Assembly (NCBI GenBank): GCA_041920215.1
Contig: JAYRSJ010000008.1
Span: 1 to 64,000, forward strand
Direction of reading: 5' to 3'
Origin: JAYRSJ01 sp041920215
GTDB taxonomy: Bacteria > Pseudomonadota > Gammaproteobacteria > Burkholderiales > Burkholderiaceae_C
Length of the DNA stretch: 64,000 bases
Positions 16,353 to 25,749 of the stretch are shown one piece after another. A model generated the notes under the pieces. That model was not told the origin of the DNA. It did not search any database and worked only from the letters and a program-made list of their open reading frames with translations. Each line of letters opens with the position of its first letter. Position 1 is the first letter of the stretch. Both the position numbers and the translations under genes were made by a program.

Positions 16353-19300
16353 ATGGCTTCCACCACAAAGCATCTGCTTTCCTTCGAGGGCGGCAACGCC
16401 CTTTCCTCATTTCGGGCTCAGGCCTTGCTGCCTCGGCTGCAGGCCGTCAACGAGCGCATCACGGCTGTCGCAGCCCGTCATGTGCACTGGGTCTGGAGCG
16501 ATGCGGCCCTGGACGAGGAGGGCCGCGCCAAGCTGGCCGCGCTGCTGAACTATGGCGACGCCTATGCCGGCGGCAGCGAGGGCAGCCTGGTGGTGGTCGC
16601 GCCGCGCCTGGGCACGGTCAGCCCCTGGGCCTCCAAGGCCACCGATATTGCGCACAACTGCGGCCTGGCCAGCGTGCAACGGGTCGAGCGCGTCACCGAG
16701 TACCGCATCACGCTGAAGTCAGGTCTGCTCGGGGGCAGCAAGAGCCTGAGTCAGCAGGAGCTGATCGCTTGCGCCGAGCTCTTGCACGACCGCATGACCG
16801 AGAGCGTGCTGCTGGCGCGCGAGGATGCCGCCCATCTGTTCGATGAGAAGCAGGCCGCAGGGCTTGAGCATGTGGATGTGCTGGGTCGGGGCAGGGCGGC
16901 GCTGGAGGCGGCCAATACCACTTTCGGCCTGGCGCTGTCGGATGACGAGATCGACTATCTGGTCACCGCCTTCCAGGGCCTCCAGCGCAACCCCAGCGAC
17001 GTCGAGCTGATGATGTTCGCGCAGGCGAACTCGGAGCACTGCCGCCACAAGATCTTCAATGCCAGGTTCACGGTGGACGGCCAGGACCAGGCGCTGAGCC
17101 TGTTCGGCATGATCCGCAACACCGAGCGCCTGAGCCCTCAGCACACGGTCAAGGCCTATTCCGACAACGCCTCGGTGATGGAAGGTCACCGCATCGAGCG
17201 CTGGATGGCCGCCGGCGACCAGCGGGCGCCGCGCTACGAGGCGCGCGAGGAGCTGGCCCATGTGCTGATGAAGGTCGAGACCCACAACCACCCGACCGCC
17301 ATATCCCCCTTCCCCGGTGCCTCCACCGGGGCCGGCGGCGAGATCCGCGACGAGGGCGCTACCGGCCGTGGCTCCAAGCCCAAGGCCGGTCTGACCGGTT
17401 TCTCGGTATCGAATCTGCACCTGCCGGGTCTGTCCGAGCCCTGGGAGCAAAGCCCGATCGGCAAGCCCAGCCATATCGCCAGCGCCCTGCAGATCATGAT
17501 CGAGGGCCCGCTGGGCGGTGCGGCCTTCAACAACGAGTTCGGCCGACCCAATCTGAACGGCTATTTCCGCGTCTACGAGCAGCAGGTGGACGGTGTCGCG
17601 CGCGGCTATCACAAGCCCATCATGATCGCCGGTGGCCTGGGCGCCATTCGTGACGACCAGACCCAGAAGGTCGAGTTTCCGGCCGGCAGCCTGCTGGTGC
17701 AGCTGGGCGGTCCGGGCATGCGCATCGGCATGGGCGGCAGCGCGGCCTCGTCGATGGCGGCCGGCACCAACACCGCCGATCTGGACTTCGACTCGGTGCA
17801 GCGCGGCAATCCGGAGATCGAGCGCCGCGTGCAGGAGGTCATCAACCATTGCTGGGGCTTGGGCGAGAGGAACCCCATCCTGGCCATCCACGATGTGGGC
17901 GCGGGCGGCATCTCGAATGCCTTCCCCGAGCTGGTCAACGACGCCGGCCGCGGCGCACGCTTCGACCTGCGCAAGGTGCCGCTGGAGGAGTCCGGCCTGG
18001 CGCCCAAGGAGATCTGGTGCAACGAGAGCCAGGAGCGCTATGTGCTGGCGATCGCGCCCGAGAGCCTGGAGCTCTTCCAGCGCATGTGCGAGCGCGAGCG
18101 CTGCCCCTTCGCGGTGGTGGGCGTCACCACCGAGGCGCGCGAGCTGATCCTCGAGGACGGCGAGGGGGGCGAGCGCGCGATCGACATGCCGATGGATGTG
18201 CTGCTGGGCAAGCCGCCCAAGATGCACCGCGTGGTTGAGCGCGTGGCGCGCGATGCCGGCACGCTGAACCTGGCCGATGTGGATCTGAGCCAGCTGGCTG
18301 CCGACGTGCTGCGCCACCCGACCGTGGCCTCCAAGCGCTTCCTGGTCACCATCGGCGACCGTACCGTCGGCGGCCTGAACCATCGCGACCAGATGGTCGG
18401 ACCCTGGCAGGTGCCGGTGGCCGATTGCGCGGTGACGCTGGCCGACTTCAAGGGCTTCGCCGGCGAGGCCATGGCCATGGGCGAACGCACACCGCTGGCC
18501 GCGGTGGACGCGCCGGCCTCGGGCCGCATGGCGGTGGCCGAGGCCATCACCAATCTGCTCGCCGCGCCGATCGAGCTGCCGCGCGTCAAGCTCAGCGCCA
18601 ACTGGATGGCCGCCTGCGGCGAGCCCGGCGAGGATGCCGCGCTGTTCGACACCGTCAAGGCGGTGGGCATGGAGCTGTGCCCGGCGCTGGGCATCTCCAT
18701 CCCGGTGGGCAAGGATTCGCTGTCGATGCGCACGCGCTGGTCGGCCGATGGTGAAACCCGCCAGGTCACCGCACCGGTCTCACTGATCGTCTCGGCCTTC
18801 GCGACGCTCGCCGATGTGCGCGGCACGCTGACGCCGCAGCTGCAGGCGGGCGATACCTCGCTGATCCTGGTCGATCTGGGCCAGGGCAAGCAGCGCATGG
18901 GCGGCTCCATCCTCGCGCAGACGCTGAACCAGTTCGGCGGCGCGGTGCCCGACCTCGACGATCCGGCGCTGCTGAAGAGTCTGGTCGAGGCGGTCAACGA
19001 GCTGCGTGCCGAAGGCCGGCTGCTGGCCTATCACGACCGCAGCGATGGCGGCCTGTGGGCGGCCGCCTGCGAGATGGCTTTTGCCGGCCATATGGGCCTG
19101 AGCCTGAATGTGGACATGCTGGTCACCGAGGGCGACGGCGTCTCCGACAGCCGTGCCGATGTGGGCGATTCCAAGAACTGGGCCAGCCAGGTCGGCGCCC
19201 GCCGCGCCGAGCTGACGCTCAAGGCCTTGTTCAACGAGGAACTGGGCGCGCTGCTGCAGGTGAAGACCACCGACCGCGACGCGGTGATGCAGGTGCTGCG

Positions 19301-20345
19301 CAAGCATGGCCTGGCCAAGCATTCGCATGTGGTGGGCAAGCCCAATACCACGGCCACGGTCGAGGTCTGGCGTGATGCCAAGAGCGTCTACAGCGCGCCG
19401 CTGTCCGAGCTGCACCAGCAGTGGGACATGGTCGCGTGGAAGATCGCCCAGCTGCGTGACAACCCGGCTTGCGCCGATGCCGAGCATGCGCTGGCCGGTG
19501 CCGCCGACGATCCGGGCCGCCATGTGCAGCTCAGCTTCGATCCGGCCGAGGATGTGGCGGCGCCCTTCATCGCCAGCGGCGCACGCCCGCGCATCGCCAT
19601 CCTGCGCGAGCAGGGCGTCAACTCCCATGTGGAGATGGCCTATGCGATGTCGCTGGCCGGCTTCGACAGCTACGACCTGCATATGAGCGATCTGCAGGCC
19701 GGTGCGGCCAGCCTGCGCGATTTCCAGGGCTTTGTGGCCTGTGGCGGCTTCAGCTATGGCGACACCCTGGGAGCCGGCGAGGGCTGGGCCCGCTCCATCA
19801 TGTTCAACCCGCTGCTGGCCGAGGATTTCCGCGCTTTCTTCGCCCGTGGCGACAGCTTCGCGCTGGGTGTCTGCAATGGCTGCCAGATGCTGGCCGCGCT
19901 CTCGCCCATCATCCCGGGGGCCCAGGCCTGGCCCAAGTTCACCCGCAACAAGAGCGAGCAGTTCGAGGCGCGGCTGTCCATGGTCGAGGTGCTGGATTCG
20001 CCGAGTTGGTTCTTCCAGGGCATGGCGGGCAGCCGCCTGCCGATCGCGGTCGCGCATGGCGAGGGTTATGCCGATTTCTCGCAGCGCGGTGATGCTGCCA
20101 GCGTGGCCCGCGCGATGCGCTTCGTCGACCACAGCGGTGCCGCCACCGAACGCTATCCGCTCAACCCCAACGGCAGCCCCGCAGGCCTGACCGCGGTGAC
20201 CACGGCCGACGGTCGCTTCACCGCGATGATGCCCCACCCCGAGCGGGTGTTCCGCAACATCCAGCTGAGCTGGACCAGCGGCGACAAGAGCGCGCTGAGC
20301 CCCTGGATGCGCATGTTCCGCAATGCCCGCAAAGCCGTCGGCTGA
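16353..20345 (+). CDS. purL: Phosphoribosylformylglycinamidine synthase
   Basis: Large single-chain PurL, 1330 residues, for the fourth step of purine synthesis (FGAR + glutamine + ATP to FGAM). The N-terminal PurS-like part is followed by the two AIRS-like halves (QANSEHCRHKIFNARF and KVETHNHPTAISPFPGASTG in the first; HDRSDGGLWAAACEMAFAGH in the second). The C-terminal glutaminase carries the nucleophile cysteine in GVCNGCQMLAAL and the histidine in AHGEGYADF. Length and order match the proteobacterial long form. It lies directly after the nucleoside salvage operon on the same strand. Confidence 0.98.
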   Translation: MASTTKHLLSFEGGNALSSFRAQALLPRLQAVNERITAVAARHVHWVWSDAALDEEGRAKLAALLNYGDAYAGGSEGSLVVVAPRLGTVSPWASKATDIAHNCGLASVQRVERVTEYRITLKSGLLGGSKSLSQQELIACAELLHDRMTESVLLAREDAAHLFDEKQAAGLEHVDVLGRGRAALEAANTTFGLALSDDEIDYLVTAFQGLQRNPSDVELMMFAQANSEHCRHKIFNARFTVDGQDQALSLFGMIRNTERLSPQHTVKAYSDNASVMEGHRIERWMAAGDQRAPRYEAREELAHVLMKVETHNHPTAISPFPGASTGAGGEIRDEGATGRGSKPKAGLTGFSVSNLHLPGLSEPWEQSPIGKPSHIASALQIMIEGPLGGAAFNNEFGRPNLNGYFRVYEQQVDGVARGYHKPIMIAGGLGAIRDDQTQKVEFPAGSLLVQLGGPGMRIGMGGSAASSMAAGTNTADLDFDSVQRGNPEIERRVQEVINHCWGLGERNPILAIHDVGAGGISNAFPELVNDAGRGARFDLRKVPLEESGLAPKEIWCNESQERYVLAIAPESLELFQRMCERERCPFAVVGVTTEARELILEDGEGGERAIDMPMDVLLGKPPKMHRVVERVARDAGTLNLADVDLSQLAADVLRHPTVASKRFLVTIGDRTVGGLNHRDQMVGPWQVPVADCAVTLADFKGFAGEAMAMGERTPLAAVDAPASGRMAVAEAITNLLAAPIELPRVKLSANWMAACGEPGEDAALFDTVKAVGMELCPALGISIPVGKDSLSMRTRWSADGETRQVTAPVSLIVSAFATLADVRGTLTPQLQAGDTSLILVDLGQGKQRMGGSILAQTLNQFGGAVPDLDDPALLKSLVEAVNELRAEGRLLAYHDRSDGGLWAAACEMAFAGHMGLSLNVDMLVTEGDGVSDSRADVGDSKNWASQVGARRAELTLKALFNEELGALLQVKTTDRDAVMQVLRKHGLAKHSHVVGKPNTTATVEVWRDAKSVYSAPLSELHQQWDMVAWKIAQLRDNPACADAEHALAGAADDPGRHVQLSFDPAEDVAAPFIASGARPRIAILREQGVNSHVEMAYAMSLAGFDSYDLHMSDLQAGAASLRDFQGFVACGGFSYGDTLGAGEGWARSIMFNPLLAEDFRAFFARGDSFALGVCNGCQMLAALSPIIPGAQAWPKFTRNKSEQFEARLSMVEVLDSPSWFFQGMAGSRLPIAVAHGEGYADFSQRGDAASVARAMRFVDHSGAATERYPLNPNGSPAGLTAVTTADGRFTAMMPHPERVFRNIQLSWTSGDKSALSPWMRMFRNARKAVG

Positions 20346-20353
20346 GTTGCCCT

Positions 20354-20388
20354 AAAAAACCGGCAGCCTGCACAACACAGGCTGCCGG
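20354..20388 (-). terminator. Intrinsic terminator of the 93-residue gene, strong hairpin also facing purL
   Basis: An 11-bp perfect stem (CCGGCAGCCTG/CAGGCTGCCGG) with a 7-nt loop is followed by TTTTTTAGGG on the minus strand. It lies 74 nt after the stop of the small gene and only 15 nt after purL. It may act in both directions, but only the minus strand has a U-run. Confidence 0.8.
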
Positions 20389-20462
20389 ATCAAGGCGCGG
20401 ACCTCCGCGGATCAAGGAGAGAAGAGGCCCGGCAACTGCAATCGTTGAACTGGGAGTGCCGC

Positions 20463-20744
20463 TCAGTGCAGGGCGGCGTAGCGCGGCGCGAAATCGCCGG
20501 CATCGACGTCCTCATCCGTCGGCGCCACGGCTGGACCGCAGGGGGGCAGCGAGCTCTTTTGCCGCGCTCGCGCCAGCAGCTCGCGGCAGCCCGGGTCGCT
20601 CTCGATGCGTCGGCGCGCCTGGGCGATGGCTGCTCCGAACTGCGGCGACAAGTCGGCCAGGGCTTCCAGATGGATCCAGTGGCGCTCCGGATACTCGCGC
20701 CACCAAGCCACGATGCTGTCGGGGTCCTGGAGATTGAGGAACAT
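20463..20744 (-). CDS. Unrecognised 93-residue protein under a LexA-type box
   Basis: A small soluble protein with no signal peptide or membrane segment. The N-terminal half is rich in Trp and acidic residues (MFLNLQDPDSIVAWWREYPE, RHWIHLEALADLSPQFG). The middle is helical and basic (AIAQARRRIESDPGCRELLA), and the C-terminal third is Pro/Asp-rich. An ideal AGGAGG lies 5 nt before ATG 20744. A perfect LexA box lies 30 bp upstream of the ATG and a strong terminator follows, so it looks like an independent, tightly controlled unit. I do not recognise the family; a role in the DNA-damage response is inferred only from the box. Confidence 0.82.
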   Translation of the reverse strand: MFLNLQDPDSIVAWWREYPERHWIHLEALADLSPQFGAAIAQARRRIESDPGCRELLARARQKSSLPPCGPAVAPTDEDVDAGDFAPRYAALH

Positions 20745-20773
20745 GGCGGCCTCCTGGGCGTTGGTTGTTGATG

Positions 20774-20789
20774 CTGTATGAATATACAG
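20774..20789 (-). promoter_or_regulatory. LexA (SOS) box
   Basis: CTGT-ATGAATAT-ACAG is a perfect match to the CTGT-N8-ACAG box used by LexA in gamma- and betaproteobacteria. The AT-rich centre and the flanking TA on the right add to the match. It lies 30 bp upstream of the 93-residue gene and 43 bp after the stop of the flavin monooxygenase gene, so only the small gene is in position to be controlled. Confidence 0.8.
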
Positions 20790-20831
20790 TAACTCGAAGC
20801 CGCCCGCCAGGGCGGACGCTCAGGCTCGGGC

Positions 20832-21836
20832 TCAGGCCGCCGCCTGCGCCAGCAGCTCGTAGGAGCGCCGCCGCGCAGCGGCGTCGTGCACCGCGCAGGC
20901 CACGATGAACTCGTCGGCGCCGGTGCGCTGCAGCGTGGCACGCAGGCCTGCTGCCACCGTGTCCGGCGCGCCGACCACGCTCTCGGCCAGCATGCGCATC
21001 ACGCCCTGCTTTTCGGCCGGGCTCCACAGCGCGTCCATATCGTCCACCGGGCGCGGCAGCGGCCCGCGCTGACCGCGCTGCATGCCCAGAAAACGCTGCT
21101 GCAGCGAGCTGAACAGCCGGTGCGCCTCGGCGTCGCTGTCGGCCACGATGACGTTCAGCCCCACCATCGCATAGGGCCTGGGGTGACGGGCGCTGGGCCG
21201 GTACTGGGCGCGGTAGATGGCCAGCGCCTGCCCCAGCAAGTCCGGCGCGAAATGCGAGGCGAACGCAAAGGGCAGGCCCAGATAGGCAGCCAGCTGCGCA
21301 CCATAGAGGCTGGAGCCCAGTATCCAGATCGGCACCTCGGTGCCTTCACCGGGGATCGCGCGCACGGTCTGCCCCGGCCGGGCCGGGCCCAGATAGGCCT
21401 GCAGCTCCAGCACATCCTCGGCGAAGCGGTCTTCGGCAGCCGTGCTCAGATGGCGGCGCAGCGCGCGCATCGTCGGGCCGTCGGTGCCGGGCGCGCGGCC
21501 CAGGCCCAGATCGATGCGGCCGGGGAAGAGGGTGGCCAACGTGCCGAAGGCCTCGGCCACCATGAGCGGCGCATGGTTGGGCAGCATGATGCCGCCGGAG
21601 CCGACACGTAGCGTCGTCGTGGCGGCGGCGATCTGGCCGATCAGCACCGCGGTGGCCGAGCTGGCCACGCCGGCCATATTGTGGTGCTCGGCCACCCAGT
21701 AGCGCCGGTAGCCCAGGCCTTCCACATGCCGGGCCAGCGCCAGGCTTTGGCGCAGCGCGCCGGCGGTATCGCTGCCTTCGGCAATGGGAGCGAGATCGAG
21801 AACGGAGAGTGGGGGCAGGGGCGGAGACTGAGACAT
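20832..21836 (-). CDS. LLM-class (luciferase-like) flavin-dependent monooxygenase
   Basis: A 334-residue bacterial-luciferase-fold protein of the YhbW-like group. It has SVLDLAPIAEGSDTAGAL at the N-terminus, RYWVAEHHNMAGVASSATAV, LRVGSGGIMLPNHAPLMVAE and RIDLGLGRAPGTDGPTMRAL. These mark the FMN/F420-type TIM barrel with the non-prolyl cis-peptide site. The substrate is unknown. It begins 9 nt after the histidine kinase stop, so the two are probably co-transcribed. A 6-bp GC hairpin (20800-20815) follows its stop but has no U-run. Confidence 0.88.
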   Translation of the reverse strand: MSQSPPLPPLSVLDLAPIAEGSDTAGALRQSLALARHVEGLGYRRYWVAEHHNMAGVASSATAVLIGQIAAATTTLRVGSGGIMLPNHAPLMVAEAFGTLATLFPGRIDLGLGRAPGTDGPTMRALRRHLSTAAEDRFAEDVLELQAYLGPARPGQTVRAIPGEGTEVPIWILGSSLYGAQLAAYLGLPFAFASHFAPDLLGQALAIYRAQYRPSARHPRPYAMVGLNVIVADSDAEAHRLFSSLQQRFLGMQRGQRGPLPRPVDDMDALWSPAEKQGVMRMLAESVVGAPDTVAAGLRATLQRTGADEFIVACAVHDAAARRRSYELLAQAAA

Positions 21837-21845
21837 GCGGCCAGT

Positions 21846-24494
21846 CTAGGCGGCCGTGCCAGGCGCCGCCGCTGTGGGGGCTTGCGGCGCCACCTGCGGC
21901 AGCCGGCAGACAAAGCGGCTGCCCTTTCCGGCTTGGCTTTCCAGGCTCAGGCTGCCGCCCAGCAGGCCGGTGACGATGTTGTAGACGATGTGCAGGCCCA
22001 GCCCGCTGCCGCCGCGGCCCATCTTGGTGGTGAAGAAGGGGTCGAAGGCACGGCGCCGCACGGCCTCGCTCATGCCGATGCCGTCGTCTTCGAAGCTCAG
22101 CGTCAGCCAGCCGGGCTGGGCGGGGTCGGCAGCGGCGCTGATCGTCAGGCGCCCCTCGCTGCGCCCCTCGAAGGCATGGGCCAGCGCATTGAGCACCAGG
22201 TTGCTGATCACCTGGCCCAGCGCGCCGGGGTAGCTATCCAACACCAGAGCGGGATCGATAGTCTGCAGCTGCAGCTGCCAGGGCGTGCTGCGCCAGCGCG
22301 GCCGCAGCACGCTGAGTTCGTCCGCCAGCAGCTGGGCCAGCGCGAAGCTGCGGCGTTGTTCGCTGGAGCGGTCCACCGAGACCTGCTTGAAATGCTGCAC
22401 CAGCTCGTTGGCGCTGTGGATGGAGCGCAGCAAGAGGCTGCTGGCCTGCTGCACCTCGTCCAGCCAGGCGGTCAGCGTGGAGCGGCGCAGGCTGCCGTCC
22501 TCGAACTGGCGACGCAGCTCGCGGCTGCGCTCGTCCAGCGTCGAGGCGGTGGTCATGCAGTTGCCCAGCGGCGTGTTCAGCTCATGGGCCACGCCGGCTA
22601 CCAGGGCACCCAGCGCCGCCATGCGCTCGCTGCGCATCAGCTCCTCCTGGGCCAGGCGCAGCTCGGCGCCGCGCTTGGCCACCCGCTGCTCCAGCTCGGC
22701 GTTGAGCGCTACCAGGGCCTGCTCGGCCCGGCGCTGCTCGCTGATATCGCGGGCGATGCCTAGATAACCTATCAACTGCGCGTCCTTGGCGTGCACCGAT
22801 GTCACCATCAGCGAGACGGTCAGGCGGCTGCCGTCGCGGCGCAGATAGGTCCAGTTGCGGGTCTCGCTGCCATCGCGCCGGGCCTGAGCCACGAAGGTGT
22901 CGAAGCCGGCCACCGGCCGGCCCAGCGCCTGGCTGAGCTCGGCGGCACGCTGCTGCAGCTCCTCGGCCAGATGCAGGCGCTCGGGCGTCTGGCCCAGCAG
23001 CTCGGCCTCGGACCAGCCCAGCATGCGTTCGGCGCCGCGGTTGAACAGGCTGATACGGCCCTCGCAGTCGGTGGCGATGATGGCCACCTCCAGCGCCGCG
23101 TCCAGCACTGCCTGAAGGCGGTCACGCGCCTGGGTCAGCGCGGCCTCGGATTCGCGCAGTGCCGCCTCGGCCCGTCGGGTGGCGGTGATGTCTCGGCCGG
23201 TGCCGCGGTAGCCGCGGAAGCGGCCGTCGGCGTCGTAGACGGGCACGCCCGAGATGCTCAGATAGCGCCGGCTGCCGTCCATCGCCAGCTGCGCGTACTC
23301 CAGGTCCTTGAAGGGTTCGCGCCGCGCCAGCTGGGCCTTGTGGGCCTCCCAGTCCATGCCCTCTATCGTCGCCGGCGACTCCCAGCGCCGCAGCCCCAGC
23401 ACATGCTTGCTGCGCACATTGCTGGCCTGCTCGGCCAGGCGCGAGATATAGGTGAAGCGCAGCTCTTCGTCCTGTTCCCAGATCCAGTCCGAGCCCAGCT
23501 CGGCCAGGCTCTGGAAGCGCTGCTGCGCCTGTTCGGCACGGGCCACCTCGGCCGCAAGCTGGCTGTTGCGGTCCAGCAGCAGGCCGCGGCGTTGCACCAG
23601 CAACAGGCTGATCAGGCTCAGGGCCAGACCGGCGGCGGCGCTGGCCAGCAGGGTCGGGTGTTGCCAGACGCTATCGCCCGCCCAGCCGCCGCTGGGCATG
23701 GCCAGCAGCAGCCAGCGCGCACCTGGCAACTGGGCCTGCTGGCGCTGGTGCGCCTGGGCCGCCAGCGCCTCGTCGCCCCAGATCAGCCGGCCTATGCCGC
23801 CGCGCCCGTCTTCCTCGTAGATGGCCAGCCTGAGCCCGCGCTGCTGGTCCAGGCCGGCCGCGTGCATGAAACGCTCCAGATCGGCCACCACCGAGACCGT
23901 GCCCCAGTAGCGCGGCGCCTCGCCAGGGCTGGCCGGCGGCAGGAACACCGGGGTGCGCTGGATCACGCCCAGACCGCCCTGCACCAGCTTGACCGGCGCG
24001 TCGATGATGGCCTGGCCTGCCGCACGCGCCGCCTGCACCCGCGCGTACTGCACCGGCACCTGGCGGTAGTCCAGCCCCATCACCCGCTCGTTGCCGGCCA
24101 GCGGGTAGACATGGCGCACCACATCGTCGGGCGCAGCGGTGAAGTTGCGCACCTGGGGCAGCAGCTTGAGCACCCGGCTGGCCAGCGCGGTGAAGCGGCT
24201 GGGCGAGATGTCGCCGTCGAGCTGGATCAGATGGTCCAGCGCCTGGGTGAGATTGAAACTGCCCTGGGCGGTGGCCTCCAGCCGCGCCCGCATCAGTCCC
24301 AGCTGGGCATCGACCTCGATCTGGGTTCGGCGCAGCTGCTCCTGCTGCAGCAGCTGGGCCAGGCCCAGGCAGACGGCCAGGCTCAGCAGCAGGGTCAGAC
24401 CGACTGGCCAGAAGTCCAGCAGGCGCTGCCAGCGTGGTGGCAGCGGGACTGAGCTTGGGGGTGATGATGAAGGGGCAGCGTGCGTCGCCGGCAT
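21846..24494 (-). CDS. Membrane sensor histidine kinase, CHASE-PAS-PAS-HisKA-HATPase
   Basis: An 882-residue sensor. A transmembrane helix (about 26-48, FWPVGLTLLLSLAVCLGLAQ) is followed by a periplasmic CHASE domain (VVRHVYPLAGNERVMGLDYR) and a second helix (about 278-298). Two PAS domains with PAC motifs follow (YRGTGRDITATRRAEAAL, IGYLGIARDISEQRRAEQAL), then a coiled stretch. The phospho-acceptor His is near residue 633 in GVAHELNTPLGNCMTTAS. The ATPase domain has NLVLNALAHAF, FEDDGIGM and FFTTKMGRGGSGLGLHIVYN. There is no receiver domain and no response-regulator gene nearby, so it is an orphan kinase. The ligand is unknown; CHASE domains usually sense small molecules. Confidence 0.92.
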   Translation of the reverse strand: MPATHAAPSSSPPSSVPLPPRWQRLLDFWPVGLTLLLSLAVCLGLAQLLQQEQLRRTQIEVDAQLGLMRARLEATAQGSFNLTQALDHLIQLDGDISPSRFTALASRVLKLLPQVRNFTAAPDDVVRHVYPLAGNERVMGLDYRQVPVQYARVQAARAAGQAIIDAPVKLVQGGLGVIQRTPVFLPPASPGEAPRYWGTVSVVADLERFMHAAGLDQQRGLRLAIYEEDGRGGIGRLIWGDEALAAQAHQRQQAQLPGARWLLLAMPSGGWAGDSVWQHPTLLASAAAGLALSLISLLLVQRRGLLLDRNSQLAAEVARAEQAQQRFQSLAELGSDWIWEQDEELRFTYISRLAEQASNVRSKHVLGLRRWESPATIEGMDWEAHKAQLARREPFKDLEYAQLAMDGSRRYLSISGVPVYDADGRFRGYRGTGRDITATRRAEAALRESEAALTQARDRLQAVLDAALEVAIIATDCEGRISLFNRGAERMLGWSEAELLGQTPERLHLAEELQQRAAELSQALGRPVAGFDTFVAQARRDGSETRNWTYLRRDGSRLTVSLMVTSVHAKDAQLIGYLGIARDISEQRRAEQALVALNAELEQRVAKRGAELRLAQEELMRSERMAALGALVAGVAHELNTPLGNCMTTASTLDERSRELRRQFEDGSLRRSTLTAWLDEVQQASSLLLRSIHSANELVQHFKQVSVDRSSEQRRSFALAQLLADELSVLRPRWRSTPWQLQLQTIDPALVLDSYPGALGQVISNLVLNALAHAFEGRSEGRLTISAAADPAQPGWLTLSFEDDGIGMSEAVRRRAFDPFFTTKMGRGGSGLGLHIVYNIVTGLLGGSLSLESQAGKGSRFVCRLPQVAPQAPTAAAPGTAA

Positions 24495-24560
24495 CGCGGG
24501 GTCAGGTTTTGTGCGTCCGCAACCCTAGCACACAGAGCGCTGGCGACACCGGCCCCGCGC

Positions 24561-25673
24561 TCAATCGCGGCCCAGCTTGACCTCCACCGTGCGGCTCTTG
24601 CCCTCGCGCCAGACCTGCAGGCGCAGCCGCTCGCCGGGTTGGCGCTTCTCCAGCTCGTTGAGCATATCGTCCAGGCTCTCGACCGGCTGCTCGGCCACCG
24701 CGGTGATCACATCGCCCTGGATCAGGCTGCCATTGCGGGCGCGGGCAAAGGGCTGCAGACCGGCCTGGGCGGCCGCGCTGCCGGGGGCGACCTGCAGCAG
24801 GGCCACGCCCTTGGGCAGCTTGAGCGCCTGCTGCAGCTGCGGTGGCGCGGCGCTGATGCCCAGCGTGGGGCGGATGAAGCGGCCGTCGCGTATCAGCCGC
24901 GGCACCACCCGGTTGACCTCGTCCACCGGGATTGCGAAGCCGATGCCGGCGCTGGCGCCACTGGGGCTGTAGATCGAGGTGTTGACCCCGATCAGACGGC
25001 CGGCCGAGTCCAGCAGCGGGCCGCCGGAGTTGCCGGGGTTGATCGCGGCGTCGGTCTGGATCGCGCCGCGTATCGTGCGCCGGTTCATCGATTCGATCTC
25101 GCGGTTCAGCGCCGAGACGATGCCGGTGGTCAGGGTCTGGTCCAGGCCGAAGGGGTTGCCTATCGCATAGACCTGCTGGCCTACCTGCAGCTCGCGGCTC
25201 GCGCCCATCGCGATGGGCGCGAGCTTCTCGCGCGGCGCCTGGATGCGCAGCACCGCCAGATCGCGGTCGGGGAAGGCGCCCACCAGCTCGGCGTCGTAGC
25301 TGCTCTGGTCGGCCAGCGTGACGCGCGCCGCGTTGGCCCCCTGGATCACATGGAAGTTGGTGACGATATGGCCGCGCTCGTCCCAGATGAAGCCGCTGCC
25401 GGTGCCCTGCGGCACCTCGGCGACATTCATCGAGAAGATGTCGCGCTGCAGCGCCAGCGTGGTGATGTGCACCACCGAGGGCGAGGCCTTGCGGAACACC
25501 GCGATATGGTTCTGTTCGGCCGGCTCGAGCGGGCCGCGCGGCTGCACCGTGCGCGGCTGAGCGGCGCTGTCGGTGCGGCTCTGGACGCAGGCAGCGGTCA
25601 AGGCCAGCGCAGCGGCCAGGGCCAGCGGCACGATCAGCCGATGGCGTGGGGTCAGGTCTTGCGGTTTCAGCAT
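24561..25673 (-). CDS. HtrA/DegQ-like trypsin-type serine protease with one PDZ domain, likely lipoprotein
   Basis: A 370-residue envelope protease. A signal sequence ending LALTAAC suggests a lipoprotein. The catalytic triad is visible: His in VTNFHVIQG, Asp in PDRDLAVLRI and Ser in NPGNSGGPLLDSAGRLIGVN. One C-terminal PDZ domain follows (ISAAPPQLQQALKLPKGVAL...GDVITAVAEQPVES), as in the DegS class, but with a lipid anchor rather than a transmembrane one. The frame extends upstream, but ATG 25673 begins the signal peptide. It is divergent from the acyltransferase gene, and the kinase gene follows it on the same strand after 66 bp. Confidence 0.92.
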   Translation of the reverse strand: MLKPQDLTPRHRLIVPLALAAALALTAACVQSRTDSAAQPRTVQPRGPLEPAEQNHIAVFRKASPSVVHITTLALQRDIFSMNVAEVPQGTGSGFIWDERGHIVTNFHVIQGANAARVTLADQSSYDAELVGAFPDRDLAVLRIQAPREKLAPIAMGASRELQVGQQVYAIGNPFGLDQTLTTGIVSALNREIESMNRRTIRGAIQTDAAINPGNSGGPLLDSAGRLIGVNTSIYSPSGASAGIGFAIPVDEVNRVVPRLIRDGRFIRPTLGISAAPPQLQQALKLPKGVALLQVAPGSAAAQAGLQPFARARNGSLIQGDVITAVAEQPVESLDDMLNELEKRQPGERLRLQVWREGKSRTVEVKLGRD

Positions 25674-25749
25674 GGCGGGCCAGATGGGGTTGAGCCCCTG
25701 CGCTTCAAGCCGGCAGGCGCAGGGGCGGGCTGCAATACACTCGCCCGCC

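Noticed and set aside
16719..18383. A 554-codon open frame on the minus strand
   Set aside because: It is fully antisense to purL and carries no motif.
20445..20771. A plus-strand frame over the SOS-box gene
   Set aside because: No ribosome-binding site and shadow composition; the minus-strand gene has AGGAGG, the LexA box and a terminator.
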